DNA of 64,000 nucleotides from contig NW_025064937.1 in NCBI RefSeq assembly GCF_019112545.1, positions 131,656 to 195,655 on the forward strand. Reading direction: 5' to 3'. This stretch comes from Guyanagaster necrorhizus (taxonomy: Eukaryota > Basidiomycota > Agaricomycetes > Agaricales > Physalacriaceae). A program made the position numbers and the translations under genes. Position 1 is the stretch's first letter; each line of letters begins with the position of its first letter. This document shows, piece by piece, positions 49,334-60,700 of this stretch. Below the pieces are notes generated by a model. The model saw nothing but the letters and a program-made list of their open reading frames with translations. It was not told where the DNA came from and made no database searches.

Positions 49334-49389
49334 TCAGTTTCTCAGCACAGTTGGGCTTGAGAAAGGGAAGGTAGAAGCTTTGAGCTAAT

Positions 49390-49820
49390 TGTTAGGCCCA
49401 GTTGTCACATGAACAGATACACATGATAAACAAGTGTCCCTTCGCACTTTGAGGGATCACCTGAGTTCACTTTATGTATATCTATGGAGTGTGACCCAAG
49501 GTCAGACATTGACTCAAGGTAGAATGGTGTGTATAAACTTTAGCTCAAAGCTGGGGTATGCCAGCTAGAGTGTCGGTCTTAAATACTGTATAATTGTCTC
49601 TAATAATATCGCTACTTATTATGTATGTCTGTGTCCATGGTGCCCATTGTCCTTGAGCATCGTTACCGTACATAAAAGGATGATTGTGTCGTCCATCTCG
49701 CTTGTCAGGATGGTTTGTTAGTTGTGCTGACTAAGCCTTCCCATAGTCTCGTGTCCTCTGACTAAGTGTAAATAGGAATAAAAGGATGAAAGGATACGAA
49801 AATAGGGAAAAATCATAACA
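49390..49820 (-). repeat. 5' LTR of element B (431 bp)
   Basis: Shares 12 variants with A's 5' LTR that distinguish both from the two 3' LTRs, but differs from A's 5' LTR at about 9 positions, mostly C/T or G/A. Confidence 0.95.
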
Positions 49821-50261
49821 GCGTGAGCATCGATGAAGCTATTGGCAATGTCACCCTTGAGTCAGGCCCAAGGATCTGGATGGACAGGATGGAGATTCAT
49901 CAGAGAAGTGAACCAGAATGTCCTTTGGAGTGGAATCCGATGGACGAGGTAGTGAGGAGTTGAAGTGAGTGTGAAGTGTGGGTGGCTTATCCAAGTTGAT
50001 ATTCGAACTGAGTAGTTACAGTGATATACATGGCTTTATATACTAATGGTAGCTAATTCTGAGTCGGGTTCCATTGGGTTCCGGTGTGAATATTCGCTAC
50101 CGAGTTCGGGGTCTAGGTATTACAATGTGAAATACAGATGTGAAATGATAATGGTGAAATGAAATTAGTAGGTAATGGGAAGCGGCCGGAGTCCAGTGGG
50201 TAGCATGATAGAATTCGTGGTTGGTTGAGGTGACATGGAGGCCAGTGGCATGCATGTAACA
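49821..50261 (-). repeat. 3' LTR of element C, main 441 bp
   Basis: On the minus strand it begins TGTTACATGCATGCCACTGG and is cut at GCGTG by the insertion of B. Aligns with 57,211-57,707. Confidence 0.92.
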
Positions 50262-50280
50262 GTATCCCCCCCTTAGTGTT
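50262..50280 (-). promoter_or_regulatory. Polypurine tract of element C
   Basis: Minus-strand AAGGGGGGGATAC directly before TGTTACATG of the 3' LTR. Its position shows that the accessory gene lies inside the element, upstream of the tract. Confidence 0.7.
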
Positions 50281-50384
50281 CTTGCCCTCAAGAGCGCTGA
50301 TCCCAATGGCTGGTGGGGCCACATGGAGGATTGTTGGTGGCCATGGGAGTTTTGTATCTTGATCTGAAACCACCATCATCGCCT

Positions 50385-51744
50385 ATGTTGTTGCTCACCA
50401 CATATCATCGCTCATGCACTCCCAAGCCTCTGGTGAGGGGATCCACCCCCGATGGCCCTGAAGAGGCCAAGGAATTGTTTCATCTAGAATGAGAGGCTGC
50501 GGAGGAAGAATACGTGGAGGCCATGGAGAGTCATTTGGAATGGCAAAGGGAGCAAGAGCGGGAGGAAAAGGTCCAGGCAGACCATGTGGCCTGGGAGGCA
50601 CAGAAAAAGGAGCAGAAGGAGGAATTGGAGAGGAAGAGGGAGGAGGTTTGGCAAGCCATGGAGAGGCAGGCTAAGGAGGCAGAGGAGGCATTGAGAGAGG
50701 TGGCTCAGAGGGCAGCTGAGGAGAGGGAGGCCGCGGAGGCGGTGGCAAGGGCTGAGGCTGAGGAAGTAGAGCCAGAGGGGATGGTTATGGAGGATGGGTT
50801 GCTGATGACCCCCATGGAGGCCACTGATTTTCAGCTGCATCAAGTTTTGGCGGAATGGTATGGTCCTGGCCCCAGTCTTCACTTCAAGAAGGTGACTCAC
50901 CATATGCCTCCAGAGTCTGATGATGAGCAGGCAAAGAGGACTGAGGGGGACGATGAGTCTGAGGAATCTGAGAGGACCCTGGAGAGGAGGAAGAGAGTGC
51001 AGGAGGGGAAGAGAAGGGCAGTGGTTCCAGTGGAGAAGGGACGTAAACACAAGTTCAGGTCAAGGGGCATAGTGGATGACAGTGAGACAGAGGCGATTGT
51101 TAGCCCCAAAAAGCAGGCAAAGTTGGAAGTGGTGGGGCTGGCGGAGGGCAAAGAATTGTTGGATGGTGAAAGTAAGTGTCTTGGTTTTCTTCCATGGCTC
51201 AACTTAGCTTTTGTTTTCAGGGAGTTGTATGTGTTGTCATCAAGATGGTGCACGATGTTATGCATGACTGGTAACTGAAGGTGCCAGTCGAGGGCAGACT
51301 TGCTCTTGCTGCAAGGTCAAGAAAACCACCTGTTCATTCAACAAGGGCATCACCACGAGTGAGGTGATCAGCAGTGTGGAGGTCTCCGCCGGTTTCCACC
51401 AACTTTCAAAATTGATACGCAAGTTGATGCATCACATGGATGAGTTGGCGGACGAGGTGGCAGATGTTCATGGTACTGTGGCAGGTCTTCAAGATGACTA
51501 TGGTTCCGATGATATGTCGTCTCCTTTGGAGCTGTTTTTGGAGTCTGAGGTGGAGGCCTGGAAGAAGGCCCGACTGATTTTCAAGGATGAGAGAGATCAG
51601 GAGGTGGAGGATCTTCGGGAGGTGATGTTGAAGGGGCTGGACGAGAATATAGAGGAGTTGAAGGAGCGGGGGAGAGTTCGGGTTTCAGTGTGGGCCCGTC
51701 AGGTTCCACTTCTTTGTAAAATCTTTTGTATGAAATGTATATAG
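50385..51744 (+). CDS. Antisense accessory gene of element C: coiled-coil, Gal4-like zinc-cluster protein (one intron)
   Basis: ATG 50,385. Exon 1 is 50,385-51,171; intron 51,172-51,220 (49 nt, GTAAGT..TTTTCAG, with CTCAACTTAG as branch region); exon 2 is 51,221-51,744 (TAG). Splicing joins the two frames exactly. Product about 435 codons: a long Glu/Arg/Ala-rich coiled coil (codons about 40-130), an acidic stretch, a basic patch (RRKRVQEGKRR), a CX2CX6C-X14-CX2CX6C cluster (Cys codons 51,226, 51,235, 51,256, 51,301, 51,310, 51,331), then a second coiled coil (LIRKLMHHMDELADEV). The Cys spacing equals a Zn(II)2Cys6 cluster with a longer loop. Two in-frame TGA codons (50,490 and 51,265) fit CGA-to-TGA decay, so this copy is probably a pseudogene. 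The gene starts 124 bp from the LTR, so antisense LTR transcription could drive it. Function is inferred from layout only. Confidence 0.65.
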
Positions 51745-51889
51745 AAAGGGCATCAGATGTTGGTAGTGGAGAAAAGAAATGTAAATACAAGATTTCGATT
51801 TTGAAAGTGTAAAAGTGATTGAAATGGTAAGGTGGGAGCTGGTGGTGTCCAGAGTAGTATTGTATTAGGAATGGGATGTTTGAATGACT

Positions 51890-54800
51890 TTGGACAAGGG
51901 TCCTGGTTTGCCTGGGTATCGATGATGGAATTCTTTAATAAATTCGTCAGTGGAGAACTCGGAGGCCGGTAACCAAGCAAACTCTTTGTTGGTACCTTTG
52001 TATCCTAGCCACTGGATTTTGTACAGCAGTGGGCAGCAGAACCGGCGGTCCAGTTTAGAGTTGAGGATTTGGGCTATTTCGAAATGTTCTTCTCTGTCGA
52101 CTTCGACTGGAGGCGGTGGTCGTTGGATTCAGTTAGGAATGGTGTTTTCTTCTATGGGTTCCAATTGTGACACATGGAAGACAGGGTGAATGGACTGGAG
52201 ATCTGGTGGAAGACTCAGAGTAAAGGAGTGGGTACCAGGTTGGGCTATGATTTTGAAAGGACCAAGGTATTTCTCCAAAAATTTTCTGGTCGGGCAGGTG
52301 GTTTTGATATGTTTGAAGCTGAGGTAGGCCTTGTCCCCTACTGTGAATGGAGGTGCCAGAATCCGATGTTTGTCTGCTTGAGTCTTGTAGTGAGACTGAG
52401 CTTCAGAAATTTCATCCTTCAGTAATTGATGGAGTTCATCAAGGTTGACTGCGAAATCTCAGGCCTGGGCGGAGGTGATGTCCCTTTCAGGGTGAATGGT
52501 GATGTTGGGGTGGTAACCCTTGTTAGCAAAAAATGGAGAGATTCCGGTGGACACATTAGGGGCATTGTTGTAGGCAAATTCAGCAATGGGTAAGAGGGTG
52601 TCCCAGTTGTCCTGCTGGTAGGAGCAGTAGATGTGGATGTATTGTTCCAGGGTTTGGTTTGCTCATTCCATTTGTCCGTCAGCCTCCGGATGATAACCAG
52701 AGGTGAGGTGGAGTTCCATGTCAAGGGCCACAGCTAAAGTGCAAGTAAATTGGGAGATGAATTTGGAGCCATGGTCAGATGTGATGTGACTGGGTACCCC
52801 ATGTTTGGAGAATACATGGATAAGGAAAAGTTGGGCTAGCTCTATGGAGTTGATGGTGTCATGAGTGGGAATGAATATAGCTTGCTTGCTAGCTCGGTCT
52901 ATGACTACTAAGATAGTGGTAAATCTGTTGGAGTCCAGTAGTTGTTCAATGAAGTCCATGGAAATGGAATCCCATGGCCATTCGGGAACTGGCAGAGGTT
53001 TTAGTAACCCATAGGGGCAGTGTCTAGGTGCCTTATTGCACCCACAAACTGTGCAGGACTTAACATAGTGTTGAACATATTTGCATATCTTTGGCCAGGT
53101 ATAGTTCTGCTGGACTAGTTCCAATGTCCGGTTTTGACCAAAGTGGCCTGCCAAGATGTGGTCATGATTGTTCTGTAGTATATGGAGATGGAGATCTCCG
53201 GACTCCAGGACATAGATGCAGCCTTCAAAGCAGAGGATGTCTGATTCATCAATGGTCCACTGAGAGGGGGAGGATTCCAAAGTGGCCTTAGCCTGGCAGA
53301 GGCCATCAGAGGATGTAGGGTCAGAACATTGTGCTTGTTTGATATCCATGTGGAGCTTGTCAATGTCCATGATGGCGCTGGCTCAGAGGGTAGGGCCTTC
53401 AAGGTAGATTGCATGGAGTGACGTCGAAAGTTGTTCTTGGGTGAACACAGGTCGGAAATTATGGGGGTTGACTTGGGCATATTGGCTATCCCCCTCTTTA
53501 GGGTAGATGTCCCATTGTCTAGTGAGTGCATCCAGTTTTCCACCAAGTTTTCCAGGGTGGAAACGAATTACTAGGTTGAACTGGGATAGGTATTCAGACC
53601 AGTGGACTTGTTCGTGGGTTAGAATCTTAGTGGTGGCAAAGTATTCAAAGTTCTCATGGTCTGTTACAACATTGATGGAGTCTGTGGAGCCTTTAAGATA
53701 GTGTTGCCAATGTTTAAAAGCTTCAAAAATGGCCAGGAGCTCCTTGTCATGGGTGTCATAGTTGAGTTCAGCATTTTGGAGGCTCCAGGAGCAGAATGCA
53801 ATTGGGTGAATTTTGCCATCTTCAAGATAGATGGAGAGGATAGCTGCGATGGCGTAATCAGAGGCATCGGTTTCCACCACTATCTTTCGATCAGGAACCC
53901 AGTGAGTAAGGATGGGAGCATGTGTAAAGGCTTGTTTCAATTCATTGAAAGCAGCCAAGCATTTGTCATCAAATTTCTATGGAGTTCCCTTGTGGGTGAG
54001 TCATGTAAGAGGGATGACAATGTCGCTATATCCATGTATGAAGTGATGGTAGAAGTTGGCAAAGCCAAGGAAGAATTGGATGTCCTTGACTTTTCGCGGC
54101 ACCGGCCAGTCGACAATCGCCTTGACTTTTTCTTCAGACATGCAAAGTCCTTCAGGTGATAGGATGTAGCCTAGGTACTCTATGGAGTCCCGGTTGAATT
54201 CGCATTTGGAACCTTTGCAGTAGAGTCTATTAGCTCTAAGCCTGTGTAGGACCTCACGAACATGTTTCTGGTGATCTTCCGGGTTGTCGGAATATATGAG
54301 GATGTCGTCGAGGTAGACTACTACTGATATGTCGAGCCTGTCTGAGAATATATCATTCACAAATCGTTGGAATGCCGCTGGAGCATTTGTGAGGCCAAAG
54401 GGCATGATGTGCCATTCGAAGGAACCATAACGGGTCTGGAAGGCTGTTTTCCATTCGTCCCCCTTAGCTATGCAAATGAGATGGTAGGCATGCTGAAGGT
54501 CAAGCTTGGTGTAGATGTGCATGGAGTGGGCAGAGTCGAGGAGATCAGAAATGAGGGGGAGAGGGTAGCGATCTTTCTTGGAGATTTTGTTTAGGCCACA
54601 GTAGTCGACGCAAAGTTGGAGTTCACCAGTCTTTTTCTTGACGAATAGAACTGGAGCCCTGTGTGGAGAGCAGGATGGAGTAATGAACCCATTGCACAGA
54701 TTATCATCAATAAACTCTTATAGAGCTTTGAGTTCAGATTCTGAGAGAGAATAAATGGGTCCAAGTGGTGGGGATGTCCCTTCCTCAAGGTTGATTTTGA

Positions 54801-55737
54801 GGTCGTACGGTCTGTGTTCAGGTAGTTTTTCGGAGAGGGTATCGCTGAAGACATCTGCAAAATTGTGGTACTCTACTGGCACTGATGAAAGATCTGCCGG
54901 TTCCGTGGATGCAGCTTTAGCTCCAATATTAGGCAAAGAAGGCTGCAGTGTGAACTGCTGAGCACCTTCTTCTGCACTGGCTCAGACAAATGCGGCAGCA
55001 GATATGATGGAGATCTTTGGGTGTGCTTTCGTAGTAAAAGATTCTGAGGGAGGATAGGAGTAGATGGGTTCATATGGGAATGAAGTCCGCCGGCTACCCG
55101 ATGTGGACTTGGAATGGGGTGAAGCCCTGGAAGTTGGACTGATAGAGTCTGATGGGCATAGAAGTCCCGAAATTGAGCTGGAAGGCTTGGAAAGGGGTGG
55201 ACTGTTGTCCTGTGGGCACGGAAGTCCCTGGGATGCAGTGGAGGCCATGGAATTGGTTGGAGTGGGGTCCTGGTAGCTTGAACAGAAAATGATACTGTTC
55301 TCAGCCCAGTCAATCAGTGGATTGTAGCGGGAGAGCCAGTTGTATCCTAGGACAAGATTGCAAGATGAATCCAGAGGAGTGACATAAAAGTCGATGGGGA
55401 AAGTGTCTCTGGATGGGAAACAGATGGGGATGGTTGTGATTTGAGATATATGGCTTCCGATGGAGCCATCAAATAATCGAAGTTGCACACTAGGAATGGT
55501 TTTAATGGGAATTTCATTGGCAGCTACATACTTAGTGTCAACAAAGCAGTGGCTAGAGCCAGAATCAATAAGGGCAAGAAAACGCAGAATGATACAGGTT
55601 GGAGAACTGTCAGGTTCCATAGCAGTCGGTAATTCTGCTGAGAGGGGAATGTGGAAGGAGTGATTGGAAAGGGATGTTGCATTGAGAGTGATGACCTCTG
55701 GTGTGCAGATAGAGTCAACACAACCCTGAACTCGCAC
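51890..55737 (-). pseudogene. pol of element C
   Basis: Minus strand: protease [12 protein letters not shown] (Asp codon about 55,566-55,564), RT with YLDD (54,315-54,304) and [12 protein letters not shown], RNase H (VETDASDYAIAAILS), integrase with AGHFGQNRT, CTVCGC and the D, D, E positions (MDFIEQL, TSDHGSKF, ADGQME), then a chromodomain (YKIQWLGYKGTNKEFAWLP, about 52,050-51,990). Breaks include stops at about 54,998, 54,720, 54,001, 53,383 and 52,663. The catalytic residues of protease and RT remain. Confidence 0.85.
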
Positions 55738-55757
55738 AGAGAGAACAGGGTTGCTTC

Positions 55758-57170
55758 CTAGTTTTCTGACTCTGTCGGGGCTGGTTCCACAGGAGCAGTG
55801 TCAACTTCTGCTGCACAACCCTTGGTGGAAGCTGCTGCCTTCTGCTTGTTGCAGTCCTCAGTCTTGTGTTTGGCTCCACAGAACATGCAAAGGTTGTTCT
55901 GGCACCAGTGGTCTTTTTCTTCCTGAGTAAGACAGCCATCTTTGCCCAGCTTGTCAGCATAGGGCTTAGAGATGGTAGATTTCAGTGTGGAGCTGGAGTC
56001 CAAGGAAGATGTGTTAGACCCCTTGGATTTGGGGTTAGGGGATTTATTGTCCCAGTTTTCACAGGCAATTTCGGTCTTCTGGGTCCAGTAGCGAGCATCA
56101 AGTTCTTGAGCAAGGAAGCGCATATCACGAAGATTGTTTGGCTTCCCATGCTGTGCCATGTCATCCTTGATATGGGTGCAGAGGCCACAGTAAAAGGCAT
56201 GGCAGAGGGAGTTATCTCCATACCCAATTTATGAAGCATACTGGTTGAATTGGACCATATACTTCATGATTTGATCACCATCACATATCTGAAGGTGTTC
56301 TAATGCATCTTCAGCATCTCCAATAGCATCAAAGAGGCCGAAGTTGCTATGAAGCTCATCTAGGAAAGCTGCATAGGAGAATTGCCAGGCTGGTGGATTC
56401 CGTGGATTGGGGTTAAGAATGTCTGGTTCGAACCAGTTAAGCACAGTGCCGGCCAGGAATGAAATGGCGTAGTTAATCTTGTTGGCATCTGTTGCAAACG
56501 TGGTAGGTCTGTCATTGAAATTCAACTGAAGGGAGATGATGAATGCCTTCAGTTTGTGAGGGTCAGAGCCATCAAATGGTTCTGGTTCCTTGACCTTGGT
56601 ATGGATGGTGGCTGGTTTGGGGTTGTTGAGGGAAGCGGAGACTCCTCGTAACAGATTCATGAATTCTAGGAACATGTCCTGCTGGTTTGGATTGTTACTT
56701 CCTGCAGGGCCATTGGGACCATCTGGTCCTTCTGGTCCACCTGGAAAAGGGTTTGGTGGATTGCCACCTGGTTCCCGTCAGATGGGAGTATGCATAGGAG
56801 TGTCTTCATCTCTGCCCTCTGAGTCTGGGCTGTCTGGGTTCTCATGCATGTTGCTCAGAGATAAGGGGTCTATTGGGGGGTTGGTTCAGGCACCATACAT
56901 CAGGCTGGCCTGTTGGGCCCCATTGGTTGGGACGCTGGTGGTGTCGAAAGGATTAGGGGAATCATCGTAATTAGGTTGGCAGGCAGTGAAGCTAGAGTGA
57001 TGGTAGGTTTCCCTACAGGAACGTTGTCCTCCACTGGAGGCTGATCCAAAAAGGCCTGGTTGTTCCTTTGAGGCAGAGGCCAGAATGTCTTCCATGGAAA
57101 ACATGTTTGGATGGGTAGGCTGGGTTTGTTCAGGATCAGTTTCTGTGGGTTGGGTAAATGTGGTGGACAT
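55758..57170 (-). pseudogene. gag of element C
   Basis: ATG 57,170 lies 40 nt after the 5' LTR. The Gly/Pro-rich linker (GGPEGPDGPNGPAG) is followed by a capsid domain (EPFDGSDPHKLKAFI, then LNWFEPD) and a knuckle CMFCGAKHKTEDC (CX2CX3HX4C) near 55,895-55,857. Stops: TGA at about 56,886 and 56,778, TAA at about 56,229, TAG near 55,758. Otherwise one frame, apparently continuous with protease as in gag-pol polyproteins of this type. Confidence 0.8.
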
Positions 57171-57210
57171 GATAAAATTTTTTGACTCAAGGGTTTGAGT
57201 TCGAATATAC

Positions 57211-57707
57211 TGTTAGGAATGTGCCAATTGAGTGGGCTTGAGTGCACTCGCAGAGTCTGGCAGAGTGTGTGGGCATTGACGAAGCTATTGGCAATGTCAC
57301 CCTTGAGTCAGACCCAAGGATCTGGATGGACAGGATGGAGATTCATCAGAGAAGTGAACCAGAATGTCCTTCGGAGCAGAATCTGACAGATGAGGTAGTG
57401 AGGAGTTGAAGTGAGTGCGAAGTGTGGGTGGCTTATCCAAGTTGATATTCGAACTGAGTAGCTATGATGATGTACATGGCTTTATATACTAATGGTAGCT
57501 AATTCCGAGTCGGGTTCCATTGGGTTCTGGTGTCAGTATTCGTTACCGAGTTTGGGGTCTAGATATTACAATGTGAAATACGAATGTGAAATGATACTGG
57601 TGAAATGAAATTAGTAGGTAATGGAAAGCAGTCGGAGTCCAGTGGGTGGTGTGATTGGATTCACGGTTCGTTGAGGTGACATGGAGGCCAGCGGCATGCA
57701 TGTAACA
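57211..57707 (-). repeat. 5' LTR of element C (497 bp)
   Basis: Minus strand TGTTACATGCATGCCGC...CACATTCCTAACA. Followed by ATGGT target duplication at 57,708-57,712. Confidence 0.93.
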
Positions 57708-57712
57708 ATGGT

Positions 57713-60700
57713 TCAGGACCTGGTCAATTTTGTAGTGTTCCTCATCATCAATTAGGTCTGGTGGGGGTGGTGGAGGCCTTTGTTGGTTTGGGAAGGCCAG
57801 TGCAATGTAAGGTGTTAGCAGGGTTTCATTGAAAACATCATGGATTTTCCAGGTCATCAGCAGGTGTAGTTTATATGCACTTGCTCCAACCAGTGCGATG
57901 ACCTGAAAGGAGCTGGTGTATTTGTTGGTGAGTTTATGCTTAGGTCAGGGCAGGTGGAGGTTCATTGTGTCCAGCCAAACTTTATCATTAGCTAGATAGG
58001 TGTGTGTAGGGTGGCAGTGTTTATCATACTGCACTTTCATGGAGGTTGCCACCTTTTCTAGTGCCACCTTGGTTTCTCTGTGGATTTTCTCCATTGTTGT
58101 GGCAAAATCCATAGAGGCAGGAGTAGTTGTTCAATGTCATTCTGTTTGGGCAACATTCAGATGTTGCCCATGATTGATGAAGAAGGGAGTCTTCCCCATT
58201 GATGAGTGGACTCAGTTGTTGTGCTGAAAGGCTGCTAAGGCTAGCCATTCCACCCAATCATCTTGTCGATAGTTGATGAAAAGTCATAGGTATTTCTCAA
58301 CTTCCTGGTTAGCATGCTCCATTTGTCCATCGGTTTGTGGATGATATGTGGTTGACGCATTTTGTTTGATATGCAAAAGCCGATATAAGTCATCTAGGAA
58401 TTTGGAGATGAACTGTGGCCCTCGATCTGAAATAACAACTTGTGGCATGCCATATTTCACATAGACCTCATTGCATAGGATTTTTGCCCATCCTTCTGAA
58501 GTTAGCTCAGTTGAGCATGTGATGGGAATGATTGTCTTTGAGAATTGATTGACAATCATGATGATGGCATCATACCCATTGCAATCCAGTAACCCCATGA
58601 TCATATCCACTATTATGTGAGTCCATGGTGCAGATGGAACCTTGTTCAGGTGCAGAGAGGTAGCTCAGGGTTGCATTGATGACTTTCCTTGCTGACAGAC
58701 TTCACATGCTTTGACATACTTAGTAATATCGGTACCCATCTTGGGCCACCAATATTCCTGTAATACTAGTTCTTTGGTCTTTGCAATGCCAGAGTGGCTG
58801 GCAGTGGCATGATCATGGCAGGTGGCGATGATCTTGCCTCAGAGTCTCTGATCCTGTGGAATGTAGATTCACCCATCATAGCAGATCATCCCTTCCTCCT
58901 TTGTCATTCCTCTTTCATGGTTCAGAGAGGGAGCAATCTGCTGATTCCATTTATGGCTGTCATGAGTGGCACTTTTTATGTGTTCATGAACTTCTTTCTC
59001 TGTTGGCATGATCATGGCCCTGAAGTGCTCAGAGCATAATAAAGTCATGCCTTCATTGTTGGCACCTCTCTGGTTATAGCCAGCCCTCTGACTGAGCAGG
59101 TCAGCTTTCTTGTTAGTGGTCCCTGCCTTGTGATAGAGTGTGTATTGGTATTGGCTTAACTCTGTAACCCATCTCACCTGTTGTCAATTGAGTTTCTGTG
59201 GCTGTCAGAAATAGCAGAGGTTTTGGTGGTTGGTCCAGATTTCAAAGATTTTGACTGCCTCAATCAAGTAATGTCGCCACTCTTTGAGGGCGAGCATAAT
59301 GGTGAGGAGTTCTTTGTCGTATATCTCATAGTTTCATTCTGTGATGGTGAGTGCCTTCGAGAGGAATGCAACTGGTTACCATTTATCATCTTGTTCTTGA
59401 GAGAGAACTGCTCCAATAGCTCCCTCACTCGAGTTGGCTTCAATGTGGAACCTTCCCTCCTGGGTCAGAATTGCAAGTATGACATCTTTGGCTAGCCACC
59501 TTTTGAGGTCATCAAAACCAACTTGTTGAGAGAGGCCCCAAGTCCAAGGGGTGTTGCCAGTCAGTTGGGTCATCGGTCAGACCATTTTACTGTAGTCCTG
59601 AATGAAACACCAGTAAAAGTTTGTGAATCTGAGGAACGACTGCAACTCCTTTTTCTTGGTTGGGGTTGGCCATTCCATTACTCCAGCAACCTTGACTGGG
59701 TCCATCTGAATGCTCCCTTCCATGATGATGACTCCCAAGTATTCCATCTCTGATACTTCAAACTCACATTTCTCAGCTTTGAGAAATAGTTTGTGTTTCC
59801 TCATGAGGGCTAGTACTTGTCATACCAACCCCCTATGCTCCTCCTTTGTTTTAGACATGATCAGGATATTGTCAAGGTAGATAGTGACCTTTCCAGTGGC
59901 AATGAGACCCTTGAATATGTCGTTCATCATCCATTGGAACATGGCAGGTGAATTGGTGAGTCTGAAGAACATAACTGTTAGTTCAAATAGCCTCTGGTTC
60001 ATTTGAAATGCAGCGTTCCACTCATCCCCCTCTTTGATGCAGACATTGTTATATCCCCATCAAACATCGAGTTTTGTATAGTATTTCACCCCTCATAGCT
60101 TGTCCATTAACTCAGAAATGAGTGGCAGGGGATATCAGTTCTTAATAGTCATCTCGTTTAGTTTCTGGTAATCTTGGACCAGGTGAAGTTTGCCATCCTT
60201 CTTTTTGAGGAAGAAGAATGGTGACACCATAGGAGATTTGGAAGGTTGAATCCTTCCACTGGATAAGTTTTCATTGAGGAATTTGTTGAGTTCCTGTTGC
60301 TCATTAATCCCCAGTGGGTAGGTTTTGCAGTTGAGGTTCACATTGGCATTTGGGATGAGCTCAATGGCATGATCCCAGGGCTTAGGTGCTGGGAGTTCAT
60401 TGAAGCTCTCCTTCTTGAATAGGTCCTGATAATCTTGGGCTCACTCAGGTACCATTTCTTTAAACATCTTTGCTTTCTTCTGTTCATTGGCTTTAGCAGC
60501 TAGGTCATTCGCATGGTGAATTGCCTGGATATGCATTTCTCATTGGAGGTCAACTGCCAAGATGGTTTCCCCATCCTCCATCTCCTCATCCCATCAATCA
60601 TTGGAATCTTCATCTGGCAGCTCAAAGGGGATTTTTCAGCACCAGCACCAGGCAAATGTGATTCGTTCAGTCTTCCAATTGATTAGTGGATTATGATGTA

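Larger units (their letters stand above)
41730..49820 (-). mobile_element. Element B: inverted near-identical copy of element A (8,091 bp)
   Basis: LTRs 41,730-42,160 (3') and 49,390-49,820 (5'). Exactly colinear with A, without net length difference. I noticed only about ten internal substitutions over 7.2 kb, and all twelve gag-pol TGA codons are shared. Flanks are CTATA (41,725-41,729) and GCGTG (49,821-49,825). Right of B lies the broken 3' LTR of element C; left of B lies the broken 5' LTR of element E. Confidence 0.95.
49821..57707 (-). mobile_element. Element C: Ty3/gypsy chromovirus-type element carrying an antisense accessory gene
   Basis: 5' LTR 57,211-57,707 and 3' LTR 49,821-50,261 (plus the detached 61 bp at 34,305-34,365), both 497 bp when complete. 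Target duplication ATGGT (57,708-57,712, and as ACCAT at 34,366-34,370). Gag, protease, RT, RNase H, integrase and chromodomain run on the minus strand from 57,170 to about 51,890. A purine tract precedes the 3' LTR. Between them lies a plus-strand gene (50,385-51,744). Pol has mixed stops (TGA, TAG, TAA), so it is inactive. Different family from A. Confidence 0.93.

Noticed and set aside
50484..51050. 188-codon minus-strand Leu/Pro/His-rich frame in element C
   Set aside because: Complement of the Glu/Arg-rich coiled coil of the plus-strand gene, which has an intron and Cys cluster to support it.
53656..54159. 167-codon plus-strand frame
   Set aside because: Antisense to element C RT/RNase H, which has clear motifs on the minus strand.
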